The notes under the pieces: generated by a model
Told to the model about the DNA's origin: nothing
Seen by the model: the letters and a program-made list of their open reading frames with translations, nothing else
Database searches by the model: none
Program-made: the position numbers and the translations under genes
In this document: positions 51,814 to 60,857 of the stretch, one piece after another
Numbering within the stretch: the stretch's first letter is position 1
Layout of the letters: every line of letters begins with the position of its first letter
NCBI RefSeq assembly: GCF_900143005.1
Contig: NZ_FRCS01000001.1
Location: 1,426,001 to 1,490,000 of the forward strand
DNA: 64,000 nucleotides
Direction of reading: 5' to 3'
From: Cryptosporangium aurantiacum
GTDB lineage: Bacteria; Actinomycetota; Actinomycetes; Mycobacteriales; Cryptosporangiaceae

Positions 51814-53378
51814 GCGTAGGCCTCCTCGTGAGCGAGTAGCCGGCCGAGTGCGGTGTTCAGTTCGGCTGCGGTGGTGACCACGGCGGCGATGTGCGCGTCG
51901 GGGCGGACGATCCAGATCTCGTCGGGCCGGGCCCCGAGCGCCTCGCGGAGCGTCGGCCCGGCGTCGAGATCGTCGAGGCGGTGAACGGTGACCGGGGGGT
52001 CTGCCGTGGGGAGCGGCGCGGCGGAGCCGACGAGCACCGTGATGCCTTCGCGGGCCAGCTGTCGCAGGCGGGTGATTTCGGGCCGGCCGGCGACGGTGAT
52101 CGGGCAGTCCGGCACGAGGACACCCGGCGCGGGCACGGGCACGTCGCCGCGTGCGGGCCGGCCGGGGAAGGGACGACGGGCGTCCGGTGTGGTCAGCGGT
52201 GAGTCGACGTACCAGAACGGCTCGGCCAGCCGCCCGGAATCCACCCGCGCTCGGGCCTCGGGGTCGGCAGCGGCGCGTTCGAGCAGGTCCCGCCGGTGCG
52301 CGACCTCGGCCGGTGTTCCGGGGACGAGGAAGCGCATCGTGGCGCCGGTGATCTCCAGGTTCTCCCGCGCCGCTGCGTGTCGCTCGTCGTGATAGGACTC
52401 CAGCAGCTCCTCCGGCGCCCAGCCGCGCAGGACGTAGGCCAGCTTCCAGGCCGCGTTCTCGGCGTCCAGCACACCGGAGTTCAGGCCGCGGGCGCCGAAC
52501 GGCGAGTACAGGTGCGCGCCGTCGCCGGCGATCAGCACGCGACCGACCCGCATCCGATTCACGACGCGCGAGTGGAAGCGGTAGACCGACTTCCAGACGA
52601 TCTCGTAGGGGCGGTCGCCGATCACCTGCCGGATCCGCCGGTCCAGGCCCCCGGAGGTCTCTTCGGCGGTGAGGTCGAAGTCCGGCGGGACCTGCCAGTC
52701 GATCCGGTAGGTGGAGTCCGGGCATGGGTGGATGAGTACCTGCCGACCGGGGTTCCACTCCGGGTCGAAGTAGAACCGGCGCTCGGTCTCCCAGCCGGTC
52801 AGCGTCGTGCGGATGTCGCAGATCAGGAACGAGTCGTCGAACGACTCGCCGTCGAACGTCAGCCCGAGCATCTTCCTGACGTCGTCCCCGCGCGCGCCCG
52901 GACAAACAACTGCATAACTGCCTTTGTGGACGCCATGCGCAGTGCGGATCTCCACGCCGGTGGAGTCCTGGTCGACACCCGTGACGCGATGGCCCCACCG
53001 CACGTCGATCAGTGGCTGCGCGGCGATCGCGGCGTCCAGCGCTTCCTCGGTCTCCCCTTGCGAGATGTTGACGAACGGCGGGAACGGGGAGCGGCCCCGG
53101 TCGGCGAACCGGACGCTGAACAGCTCGCGGTCGCGGTGGAACGTGCGTGCGGTGGTCCAGGTGACCCCGCGGCGGGCAATCTGGGCACCCACGCCGACGG
53201 CGTCCCAGACATCGAGCACGTCGCGCTGCTGGCAGATCGCCTTGCTACCGACCAGGTCCCGCTCCGACCGGCCGTCGAACAGGACGACCGGCAGACCCCA
53301 GCGGGCCAGCAGCAGCGCGGTGGTCTGCCCGACCGGCCCGGCACCGAGGACCAGCACCGGCCGTGAATCCAGCGTCAT
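51810..53378 (-). CDS. FAD-dependent aromatic monooxygenase (MhpA-like)
   Basis: This 522-residue class A hydroxylase has 'VLVLGAGPVGQTTALLLARWG' (GxGxxG), 'YAVVCPGARGDDVRKMLG' (DG-type position with 'PGARGDD') and 'RVLIAGDGAHLYSPFGARGLNSGVLDAENAAWKLAYVLRG' in pieces, with a thioredoxin-like C-terminal domain ('DEIWIVRPDAHIAAVV'). Relatives hydroxylate 3-hydroxyphenylpropionate or 3-hydroxyphenylacetate. Producing homogentisate from 3-hydroxyphenylacetate would link it to the dioxygenase; no 4-hydroxyphenylpyruvate dioxygenase gene is present. Confidence 0.9.
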   Translation of the reverse strand: MTLDSRPVLVLGAGPVGQTTALLLARWGLPVVLFDGRSERDLVGSKAICQQRDVLDVWDAVGVGAQIARRGVTWTTARTFHRDRELFSVRFADRGRSPFPPFVNISQGETEEALDAAIAAQPLIDVRWGHRVTGVDQDSTGVEIRTAHGVHKGSYAVVCPGARGDDVRKMLGLTFDGESFDDSFLICDIRTTLTGWETERRFYFDPEWNPGRQVLIHPCPDSTYRIDWQVPPDFDLTAEETSGGLDRRIRQVIGDRPYEIVWKSVYRFHSRVVNRMRVGRVLIAGDGAHLYSPFGARGLNSGVLDAENAAWKLAYVLRGWAPEELLESYHDERHAAARENLEITGATMRFLVPGTPAEVAHRRDLLERAAADPEARARVDSGRLAEPFWYVDSPLTTPDARRPFPGRPARGDVPVPAPGVLVPDCPITVAGRPEITRLRQLAREGITVLVGSAAPLPTADPPVTVHRLDDLDAGPTLREALGARPDEIWIVRPDAHIAAVVTTAAELNTALGRLLAHEEAYA

Positions 53379-54337
53379 GACTGCAGCTCGTCCCAGACCT
53401 GTCGATCCCGCTCGGCGGTCCAGATCACCGGGCGCTCGACGCCGTCGAACTCGTCCCAGAGTCGCTGGACGTCGAACGGCAGGCAGTGCTCGAAGATCGG
53501 CCACTTGCCGAACTTCGGCTCCAGGGCAGCGTGGGTGGCGGCGAAGGCCTGTTTGAGGCCGCCCCCGGAACGATGGGCCTCGCCGACCGTGCGCTGCATC
53601 GTGAGCAGGAAGTCGCGGGTCTGTTCGACTGCGGCGACCACCTGGTTCCGGCCGCGGGCGATCGCACCCCGCCCGCCGATGAGCTGCTGCGCGTTCAGGG
53701 CTTTGACGCGGTCGAGCGTGCCTGCGGCCCAGTCGAAGTGGAACGCGTCGCCGGTGTAGAGCGCGGCCTGGGACTCGACGAGGTCACCGGCGAACAGGAT
53801 CTCCTGCTTCGGTAACCAGGCGACGATGTCACCCTCGGTGTGGCCGCGACCGAGGAATCGCAGTTCCAGGTCTCCGCGGTCGCCGCCCAGGTCGATCGTC
53901 AGGCTGTCGGTAAACGTCAGCGTCGGCCAGGTGAGGCCGGGGATTGACTCGGGCTCTTCGAAGAGCCGCGGCATCCGGCCGTACTCGCTCTCCCAGTCCT
54001 GCTGGCCGCGTTCGGCGATCAGGGTTTTCGTCTGCGCCGAGCTGACGATGACCTCGGCGTCGAACGCGCTGGCGCCCAGGACGCGCACGGCGTGGTAGTG
54101 GCTCAGTACCAGGTAGCGCACCGGCTTGTCGGTGTGCTCGCGCAGCTTCGCCAGCCACCGCCGGGCCGCGACCGGCGTCGCGAGCGCTTCGAAGCAGACC
54201 AGGAAATCCTCGCCCTCGACCGCACCGAGGTTGGGGTCGCCCTCGGCGGTGAGCGCGTAGACGCCGTCGGCGAGCACTTCCAGGGTCTGCTCTTTGACGC
54301 CGAGGTCGGCGGAGGACGCGAAGGGCTTCGTCGCCAT
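53375..54337 (-). CDS. MBL-fold protein with altered metal motif
   Basis: This 320-residue protein is the first gene of the homogentisate operon, with GGAG upstream. The MBL frame is clear: 'EVLADGVYALTAEGDPNLGAVEGEDFLVCFEALA', 'RFLGRGHTEGDIVAWLPKQEILFAGDLVES'. The first metal motif reads 'LSHYHAVRVLGASAF' where HxHxDH is expected, so two ligands are gone while the later His and Asp remain. It may bind a single metal. Its role in aromatic breakdown is unknown. Confidence 0.85.
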   Translation of the reverse strand: MATKPFASSADLGVKEQTLEVLADGVYALTAEGDPNLGAVEGEDFLVCFEALATPVAARRWLAKLREHTDKPVRYLVLSHYHAVRVLGASAFDAEVIVSSAQTKTLIAERGQQDWESEYGRMPRLFEEPESIPGLTWPTLTFTDSLTIDLGGDRGDLELRFLGRGHTEGDIVAWLPKQEILFAGDLVESQAALYTGDAFHFDWAAGTLDRVKALNAQQLIGGRGAIARGRNQVVAAVEQTRDFLLTMQRTVGEAHRSGGGLKQAFAATHAALEPKFGKWPIFEHCLPFDVQRLWDEFDGVERPVIWTAERDRQVWDELQS

Positions 54338-54358
54338 GTGCGGAGCTCCTCAATCGTG

Positions 54359-54391
54359 CTCGATAATAGAACATATGATCCTTTTATCGAG
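54359..54391. promoter_or_regulatory. Dyad CTCGATAA-N17-TTATCGAG in the homogentisate promoter
   Basis: Perfect 8-bp arms straddle the promoter upstream of the MBL gene. TTGACT (-35) overlaps the right arm and TTCTAT lies 18 nt further. It is likely the operator of an IclR- or TetR-type regulator. Confidence 0.6.
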
Positions 54392-54496
54392 TCAACGATA
54401 CGAGCCGGTCATCGTGTGGACAAGAGGTCGTGCACGACGGTGGCCGGGGGATTCAGGCCGGCGCTAGCGAGCACTTGCCGCGCGGCTGTCCGCCGG

Positions 54497-55222
54497 TCAT
54501 GCTCGCGGCGTTGCCGAGTGCGGTAGGAGCCCCCGGTCGCCGGAGGTAAGCGCTGCGGCCACCGTCCGTGCGATCGCGGCGAAGGCGATGGCGTGGCCCA
54601 GGGCGTTGCCGTGGATGAGGTCGCTGGAGTAGATCGCCGGATCGCTGCCGCGCGGGTGGTGGTGGGTGTCCACGTGGATCCCGCCGACGGAGGCGGTGAG
54701 CGCGACCGTGATGTCGTCCAGCTCATCCATGCGGTGGGTCATGAGGTCGGTCAGCTTCGGTGGCATCAATCCGGACCGGGGCAGGTCGAACAGGCCCACG
54801 GTGACGATGAACGCGCCGGCCGAGGCGAGCGGCCGGATGAGTCCTTCGAGGTCTCGCCGCAGTTGGTCGGGGTCGTAGTTCCGGCCGAGCGCGTCATTGC
54901 CGCCGGCGACGACCATCGCGACGTCGGGGCCGAAATCGAGGGCAGTGGGCAGCTGGGTGGTCGTGATCTCGTTGACGGTCAGCTCCCGGATTCCGAGGTT
55001 GCGGTAGGCGAAACCGGGGCGGGTGGCCGCCAGCGCCTCGGCGAACCGATCGGCGAAGGACAGGTCGCGGTACCCGGGCAATGGCTCGCGGACGCCGGCC
55101 GCGACGCTGTCGCCGACCACCACGAGCCGCCGCCAGGGAGCCGGTCGAAGTAGCTCCGCGGCTTCGCTCGCGTCGATGCAGTCCGGTTCGGTCGCTTCGA
55201 GGTGCGTTTCGAGGGAAGTCAT
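54497..55222 (-). CDS. SGNH/GDSL-type hydrolase
   Basis: This 241-residue protein has the four SGNH blocks: 'RLVVVGDSVAAGV' (catalytic Ser), 'RNLGIRELTVNEI' (Gly block), 'VAMVVAGGNDALGR' (Asn) and 'DLIHGNALGHAIAFAAIA' (Asp/His). There is no signal peptide, so it is cytosolic. It is an esterase or lipase-type hydrolase of unknown substrate. The ATG has GGAG upstream. It is divergent to the TetR regulator, which is its probable controller. Confidence 0.9.
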   Translation of the reverse strand: MTSLETHLEATEPDCIDASEAAELLRPAPWRRLVVVGDSVAAGVREPLPGYRDLSFADRFAEALAATRPGFAYRNLGIRELTVNEITTTQLPTALDFGPDVAMVVAGGNDALGRNYDPDQLRRDLEGLIRPLASAGAFIVTVGLFDLPRSGLMPPKLTDLMTHRMDELDDITVALTASVGGIHVDTHHHPRGSDPAIYSSDLIHGNALGHAIAFAAIARTVAAALTSGDRGLLPHSATPRA

Positions 55223-55348
55223 GACGGATCTCCTGCCGTGGTCACGGGCTGCACCGCACCGCCGAGTTGCCGGGCGGCGATGTTCAGTTACGCCGACGCC
55301 GAATTTAGAGACCGATCGTTCGGACGTCAATGGCGTACGGTCGTGCGG

Positions 55349-55354
55349 TAAAGT
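55349..55354 (+). promoter_or_regulatory. -10 box TAAAGT for a leaderless TetR transcript
   Basis: TAAAGT is followed by GCTCGC and the ATG: exact TANNNT-N6-start spacing. The dyad CCGA-N4-TCGG upstream could be an operator. Confidence 0.5.
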
Positions 55355-55360
55355 GCTCGC

Positions 55361-55963
55361 ATGACCGGACGACGAAGCGCGGTGGACGCGCTGGAGACCC
55401 GCGCCGCCATCCTCCGGACGGCGGCCGACGTCGCCTCCGTCGAGGGTCTGGAAGGGCTTTCGATCGGTCGGCTGGCGACCGAGCTGTCGATGAGCAAGTC
55501 CGGTGTGCTCGGTCAGTTCGGCAGCAAGGAGGAGCTCCAACTGGAGACCGTGCGGCTGGTGCTGGCCAACTTTCGAGCCCGGGTTTGGGAACCCGCGCAG
55601 CATCTGGAGCACGGCTTGCCGCGGCTACTGGGAATCTGCGACGCCTGGACGCGCTACGCGATGGACCCCGGATACCCCGGCGGGTGTTGCGTGGCGACCT
55701 TCACCTTCGAATTCGACGGGCGACCCGGCCGCGTGCGCGACGAACTCGCCCGTGGTCTCCGGCAGTGGCGCTCGACGCTGGTCGGCGAGATCACTGCGGC
55801 CATCGAGGCCGGAGACCTGTCGGCAGCCCTCGAACCGAGTCAGGCGGCGTTCAGCCTGGACGCGATCGCATCCGGGGTGGGCCCGGCCCGGATGCTGCAC
55901 GGCGACGTCGACGCCGGAACCTGGGCGGTCCGGGCAATGCGCACGGTGCTCCGAGCGCCCTGA
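55361..55963 (+). CDS. TetR family transcriptional regulator
   Basis: This 200-residue protein has an N-terminal HTH ('RAAILRTAADVASVEGLEGLSIGRLATELSMSKSGVLGQFGSKEELQLETV', residues ~14-65) and a TetR_C domain of the type found in repressors of efflux or hydrolase genes ('GCCVATFTFEFDGRPGRVRDELA'). The start has a TAAAGT box six nt upstream. It is divergent to the SGNH hydrolase gene. Confidence 0.92.
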   Translation: MTGRRSAVDALETRAAILRTAADVASVEGLEGLSIGRLATELSMSKSGVLGQFGSKEELQLETVRLVLANFRARVWEPAQHLEHGLPRLLGICDAWTRYAMDPGYPGGCCVATFTFEFDGRPGRVRDELARGLRQWRSTLVGEITAAIEAGDLSAALEPSQAAFSLDAIASGVGPARMLHGDVDAGTWAVRAMRTVLRAP

Positions 55964-56036
55964 AACGGCGGCAGGTCGTCGATCTCGGCCGTCGAGTATC
56001 CGACCCCGAAGTCCAGGGTGGCGTCGCGTCAGCCGC

Positions 56037-58817
56037 TCATGGACCCGTGGTCCTTCGCGCTCGCCGGAACGACCAGGCTTTGCGAGGTGGACGAGCCACC
56101 GGCTCCGGCGGTGGATCCGGTGCCGGGAGGCCGTTCTGCACCAGGTCGTCGAAGTGCCGTTGTGCGGCGTCCGGATCATGGCGCACGTCGCGGATGAGCC
56201 GCTGGACAGCACCGACTCCATCGCGCTGGTAGAGCGCCTCGACCGTCTCTGCACCTCGATAGGGCCACGACGGGTACTCGCCGAAGACCACGTAGCGCCG
56301 CCACTCCTCGAAGGCGTCGGGGTCCTCGCGCTGGTAGTGCCCCTGTATCCAGGTAGCGATCGCTTCGTTCAGGTTGGCGGCGGTCGTCCATTCATCGTTG
56401 CGGAGACCCGTGGCCGCACGTCCTTGCTCATCAACGCCGAGAGCGAGGATCCCGTGGGCATGTTCGTGCGCGAGCGTCGAGGACAGCATGACGACGACGT
56501 TCTCGCTCACCTCGGCCTCCGGAACGCCGTCAGCCCGGACGCTGTCCGCCAACAGATCGAACGTGTTCACGCTCAGCAAGACGACCGGGATTTCCGGATG
56601 CGGGAGAAACGAACGGACCGACTTACCCGGCGCGAGCCCGTCATCGCGGTACCGGAAAACGCCGAGCGTCGGCGCGCCGGTCCTGATGAGCCGGGAGATC
56701 CGGGGGACGGGAGGCTTCGCGCGGATCAGGCGTAGTACCTGGTCGCGGGCGGCGCGCAACTCCTCCGGATAGTCGGCACCCAACTGCCGCCGCTCGTCCG
56801 GCGAACAGGAGCGTAGATATTCGGCTACCTGCTGCGAGATAAGCGCCAAGTAGCGCGAGGCGTAGGCGGGAAAGTTGTCGAGACGGAGCTCTTCGAGTGC
56901 CTTGTTGGTGGGCAGCTCTCGCAAAGTCTCGCGCTGCCTCGCGCCGGCGAGATGGGTTCGAACATCGCCCTCGAACCAGTCTTCGGCGTGAATCAGTGTG
57001 TGCGCGTACCGGGTCCGATGGAACCTCAGGAGAACCCTGCCGATCCGGTCCACTATCTGTTCGGTGGCTTCCGGCAGATCGACCTCGGAGCCCTCGTCCC
57101 GCGCGAGGTCCGGCCGTGGACGCGCGTCAGGCTCGGTCTCTCTGCGTACGCCGTGAACCGTTGCGGCGTCGACCAAGCACGTCACCGGCGGGTAGTAGCG
57201 CAGTTCGGTCAGACTCTCGAGGAACGGGACGATGCCGCGCAAGGCTGACTCGGCACGCGATGCCGTGATCGCCGCTGCGGTGTCGGTGACGAACGACAAC
57301 ACCGGGACCCGCAGTTGGAGGCGGCTCGGGCTGGGTTTCTCCGCGTGGGTCCGTGACTCGCCGTCGGGGAGCAGGCCCAGGTCGGCGGGATCGAATTTGC
57401 GGAAATGCAGGTGGTTCAACTCCGGTGGGACGGCAGGACAAGTATCGGCCCAGAAGACGGGCTTGATGAAGCTGGCTCCGCGTTTCGCCGACGCGGTGGC
57501 GAGTGCGTGCTGCCACTCCGCTGCGACGTTCGGGGAGCCCGCAGATTCGTCCGACCAGAAAAGCTGGAACGCATCCGAATCGTCGATCTGTTCCCGTAAG
57601 AACGGCTCCCAGACGACGCCCGGCGGCATGTCAAGGTCGACGAACAGCTCGATGCCGAGCGCGCGGTAGGCAGCCCAGAATCGCTCCACGATCCGGTTGT
57701 CCTCGCGCGCGTACGACGCGAACACCTTGCTGACCATTCGGACGGTGCGGGTCTCCCATGCCGCCTGACTTTCCCCGACCTGAATCGACACCGGGATGCG
57801 CGCGGCCACGAGCCTCATACCGTCCTGCTCGACCGATACCTCGACCGTGCCCTCGCGGACGCCGGCCGTGCTATCTGCGAGCAGAGTGAACTCGCGGTGT
57901 TCCAGCGCGTTCTCCCATACCACCAACTGCGGCGTACTCGGGTAGCACTGAATGCCGTCGATGACCGGCTCGATCCAGATCCGGCTCCGTCTCTTCACCC
58001 TCAGCGCGACGTCGTCGCCGTGCGCGGTTCGGGTCAGCGGCGATCGGGTCCGGAGCGTCGCGACTTCGGCTTCCAACTGCGCGCGCATTGAGGGCTGATG
58101 TACGAAGACGTGCAGCTCGGCGGCTCCTCCCCTCGGCAACCGGCCGGGAAAGGCCGCGGTGAATTCCACCGGCTCCTTGCCCGCGGCTTCGGCGTGGACC
58201 TCGTTTCGCCGTGCCGCGGCACGGGCTCTGGCCGCTTTCAGGCGTGGGCCGGCCAGCATCGCGTTGGTCACGCCGGCCGTGGCTTCCGCCAATTCCTCGG
58301 TGCCGTAGACCGGCTGGCATCCCCCGGTCGCGACCGCGTTGGCCAATGCCCTGGCCTGGTCCGTTGGGTCGATGAGGATCATCATCACCTGGATGCCCGT
58401 AGCGGTGCATCGCTCGGCGGCGCTCCGGGCCTTCGTAACGTCGGAGAGCCCGTCGGTCACCAGCAGCACGCTCTTGACCGGCGGAGCCGAGGCAGTGCTC
58501 GCGAAATGGTGACGCACCCGATCGAGTGCGGCCGCGATATCGGTCCCATCGGTCGGCCGTAACGCGGCCAGCGCGTCGCTGATACGAGCGGAGTCGCCGA
58601 CTACACCGCTGGTCAAGAGCCTGGCTGAGCTGGTGAAGCCGAACAGTGCGATCGGCGTTTCGTTGGGAATCCACTCGAGAGTGGCCATGAGGTTCTCCAC
58701 GGCCGCCGCGAGCTTGCTCTGCTGGTGGGAGTGGCGATCTCGCGGCGCCGCGTCCTTCGCCGAAGCAACGAAGCCCTCACCCATCGAGCTCGAGTGGTCG
58801 AGCAGAACGGTCCACAT
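56037..58817 (-). CDS. vWA-TIR-HExxH metalloprotease fusion protein
   Basis: This 926-residue protein has four parts. Residues ~1-190 form a von Willebrand A domain with MIDAS 'LLDHSSSMG' (DxSxS) and 'LLVTDGLSD'. Residues ~195-360 are beta-rich ('VEFTAAFPGRLPRGGAAELHV'). About 363-500 is a TIR/SEFIR-like domain ('VFASYAREDNRIVERFWAAYRALGIELF', 'ESAGSPNVAAEWQHAL' with a Glu in the usual place). The C-terminal ~350 residues are a metalloprotease-like domain with H784-E-H-A-H788 and a later 'NLNEAIA' Glu, a gluzincin arrangement. It probably senses and cleaves in a conflict or signalling pathway. It is divergent from a kinase gene. The open frame has no start upstream of the chosen ATG. Confidence 0.85.
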   Translation of the reverse strand: MWTVLLDHSSSMGEGFVASAKDAAPRDRHSHQQSKLAAAVENLMATLEWIPNETPIALFGFTSSARLLTSGVVGDSARISDALAALRPTDGTDIAAALDRVRHHFASTASAPPVKSVLLVTDGLSDVTKARSAAERCTATGIQVMMILIDPTDQARALANAVATGGCQPVYGTEELAEATAGVTNAMLAGPRLKAARARAAARRNEVHAEAAGKEPVEFTAAFPGRLPRGGAAELHVFVHQPSMRAQLEAEVATLRTRSPLTRTAHGDDVALRVKRRSRIWIEPVIDGIQCYPSTPQLVVWENALEHREFTLLADSTAGVREGTVEVSVEQDGMRLVAARIPVSIQVGESQAAWETRTVRMVSKVFASYAREDNRIVERFWAAYRALGIELFVDLDMPPGVVWEPFLREQIDDSDAFQLFWSDESAGSPNVAAEWQHALATASAKRGASFIKPVFWADTCPAVPPELNHLHFRKFDPADLGLLPDGESRTHAEKPSPSRLQLRVPVLSFVTDTAAAITASRAESALRGIVPFLESLTELRYYPPVTCLVDAATVHGVRRETEPDARPRPDLARDEGSEVDLPEATEQIVDRIGRVLLRFHRTRYAHTLIHAEDWFEGDVRTHLAGARQRETLRELPTNKALEELRLDNFPAYASRYLALISQQVAEYLRSCSPDERRQLGADYPEELRAARDQVLRLIRAKPPVPRISRLIRTGAPTLGVFRYRDDGLAPGKSVRSFLPHPEIPVVLLSVNTFDLLADSVRADGVPEAEVSENVVVMLSSTLAHEHAHGILALGVDEQGRAATGLRNDEWTTAANLNEAIATWIQGHYQREDPDAFEEWRRYVVFGEYPSWPYRGAETVEALYQRDGVGAVQRLIRDVRHDPDAAQRHFDDLVQNGLPAPDPPPEPVARPPRKAWSFRRARRTTGP

Positions 58818-59042
58818 ACCCCTACCACCGTCCTCGCCGATAGCAGTGAGTAACCATTTCGCGCGCGCCCGGTCCGGCGCGTCAGCCGAATGGTGTTAGG
58901 CGAGGGCCTCTACAGCCAGCTCCCTCGGAACGGGCCAGTGGTACCTCGGCCGAGCGGTGGATAAGAGAATGGTGGGGGAGTAGCACAATCGTGGTGCGCC
59001 GTCGTCCGGCGGTGCTGCCGATGCGCGACTGGGGTCGGGGCC

Positions 59043-60809
59043 TTGATCGTCGAGCGTGCGCAGGTCGCCGACGCGCTGCCGCAGTACGAGCTCGGCACGC
59101 TGATCGGTTCGGGCGCACACGGGCTGGTCTTCACGGCCCGCCACCGCCGGTTGGGTACGACCTGCGCGATCAAGGTGCTCGTTGCCACTGACTCGGAGCG
59201 AGCCGTGTCGGCGCGCCGGTTCAAGACCGAAGCCGAGGTCATGACGACCCTCGACCACCCGCACGTCGTCCGGGTGCAGGAGTACGCCGAGGGCCGGACG
59301 ATCTGGCTTCTGGTCATGGAGTACCTCAGCGCTGGCAGCCTGATCGGCCGGATGCGCAAACCGATCGCACCAGCAGCCGCGTGCGCCGTAGCGCTCGCGG
59401 TCGCCGACGCACTGGCCGCGGCGCATGCCCGTGGGGTCGTCCACCGCGACATCAAGCCGGCGAACCTCCTGTTCACCGCGGACGGGCTGGTGAAGATCAG
59501 CGATTTCGGGATCGCGAAGCTGTTCACCGGTCCGGACGCATCGGCCAGCGTCGAACTCGTCGGAACGCCGCGGTACATCTCCCCGGAGCAGATCACCGGT
59601 GGGCGAGTGAGTCCGGCAACCGATCTGTACGCGCTTGGTGTCTGCTTCTACGAGTTGCTTGACCTCGGACCGGACTGGATCGCCCACTCCGAGGTGCCGT
59701 TGCGCGTCGACCACGCGGTGTTCGACGTGCGGCGAACCGGCGAGCCGGAAGGACGACCACAGTTCCGCCGCCGTACGTTGCTCGCCGGGGCAGGCGGTGG
59801 TCTCGTCGGATTGACGCTCGCTGTCGCCGGTCTCACAGCGGCCGTGCGTCCCGGCCGAACCTCACCCATGGAGACACCGTCGGTCGACCGCGGTCGGCCC
59901 GCGGTCGCTCCGATCGGCTCGACACCGGCCGTCCCCGTGTTCGGGCCCGTGCTCAGCCCGGACGGAGGCAGTGTGGCCTGGATCGACAACGCGCGGATCT
60001 CGGTCTGGACGCCGGTCGGCGGGCGTGAGGCCAAGCCGCGCACCTTCGGCGACGACGAGCAGGGCTTCTCCTCCGCGGCCTTCGATCCGCGCGGCTGGCT
60101 GCTGGCCACCGGCGGCAACGAGACCGTCGTCATCTGGGACGCCACGACCGGACATCAATATCCGAGGCCGCTGGCCGGTGGTCCGCACAACACGTCGGTA
60201 GTGGCGTTCGGACGCAACGGGCTGGTGGTCGCGGCCAGTGGAGTGGACACCACGGTCGTGCGGATGTGGGACCTGCCCACCAGCGAATTGGCGGAAGCTC
60301 CGTTCGTCAGCGGCCGCGGTCAGATCTCGGCCCTCGCGTTCAACCCCCGCGCCGACCAGCTGGCCGCGGCGAGCGACGGCGTCCGGCTCTGGCCGCTCGG
60401 TGCTTCCCGCGGCGGGCGAGAGGCGATCCACCTGCCGGTACCCGGGGTGGTCGGGCAATTGCGTTTCAGCCCGGACGGGTCGCTACTGGCCGCGGTCACC
60501 GACGAGGGCCAAATCTTTCTCTTCGACGTGTCGTTGACGCCGATTCAGACGGCACCGGTTCGGCGGATCGAAGCGTCCCAGGGCTCGGGCGCCAGCATGA
60601 GCGTCGGCTTTGGAAAGGACTCGGCCACGATGATCACGTTCGACGGCCGAGTGCTTCAGTGGTGGGATCGGATGACCGGCGCGGAAGCGGGCCCGCCCGC
60701 CGACCTTCACCTCGCCGATGAGGTCAGGACGTCGGTCTTCAGTCAGGACGGAACCCGACTGGCGGCCGCCATCTCGGACGGGCAGGTCAAAGCGTGGGAA
60801 CTCACCTGA
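59043..60809 (+). CDS. Ser/Thr protein kinase (C-lobe deleted) fused to WD40 propeller
   Basis: This 588-residue protein starts at a TTG. The kinase N-lobe and catalytic loop are intact: 'GSGAHGLVF' (Gly loop, ~22), 'TCAIKVL' (Lys), 'VVHRDIKPANLL' (HRD), 'ISDFGIAKL' (DFG), 'GTPRYISPEQI'. After 'DLYALGVCFYELL' at ~residue 205 the usual last ~70 residues of the C-lobe are absent, and an unrelated basic stretch leads into a membrane helix (LLAGAGGGLVGLTLAVAGL). The C-terminal ~290 residues form WD40 blades ('GWLLATGGNETVVIWD', 'DGVRLW', 'DGQVKAWELT'). It is probably membrane bound and senses with the propeller. Activity of the shortened kinase is doubtful. Confidence 0.85.
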   Translation: MIVERAQVADALPQYELGTLIGSGAHGLVFTARHRRLGTTCAIKVLVATDSERAVSARRFKTEAEVMTTLDHPHVVRVQEYAEGRTIWLLVMEYLSAGSLIGRMRKPIAPAAACAVALAVADALAAAHARGVVHRDIKPANLLFTADGLVKISDFGIAKLFTGPDASASVELVGTPRYISPEQITGGRVSPATDLYALGVCFYELLDLGPDWIAHSEVPLRVDHAVFDVRRTGEPEGRPQFRRRTLLAGAGGGLVGLTLAVAGLTAAVRPGRTSPMETPSVDRGRPAVAPIGSTPAVPVFGPVLSPDGGSVAWIDNARISVWTPVGGREAKPRTFGDDEQGFSSAAFDPRGWLLATGGNETVVIWDATTGHQYPRPLAGGPHNTSVVAFGRNGLVVAASGVDTTVVRMWDLPTSELAEAPFVSGRGQISALAFNPRADQLAAASDGVRLWPLGASRGGREAIHLPVPGVVGQLRFSPDGSLLAAVTDEGQIFLFDVSLTPIQTAPVRRIEASQGSGASMSVGFGKDSATMITFDGRVLQWWDRMTGAEAGPPADLHLADEVRTSVFSQDGTRLAAAISDGQVKAWELT

Positions 60810-60851
60810 CTGTGCCACGGGCTTCCTGTCACGGTGTGCAACTCATGGGCG

Positions 60852-60857
60852 TATAGT
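60852..60857 (+). promoter_or_regulatory. Candidate -10 box TATAGT upstream of the alpha/beta hydrolase
   Basis: Close to consensus, in the 172-bp gap after the kinase gene. The -35 is weak. The gene has its own AGGAGG ribosome binding site. Confidence 0.4.
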
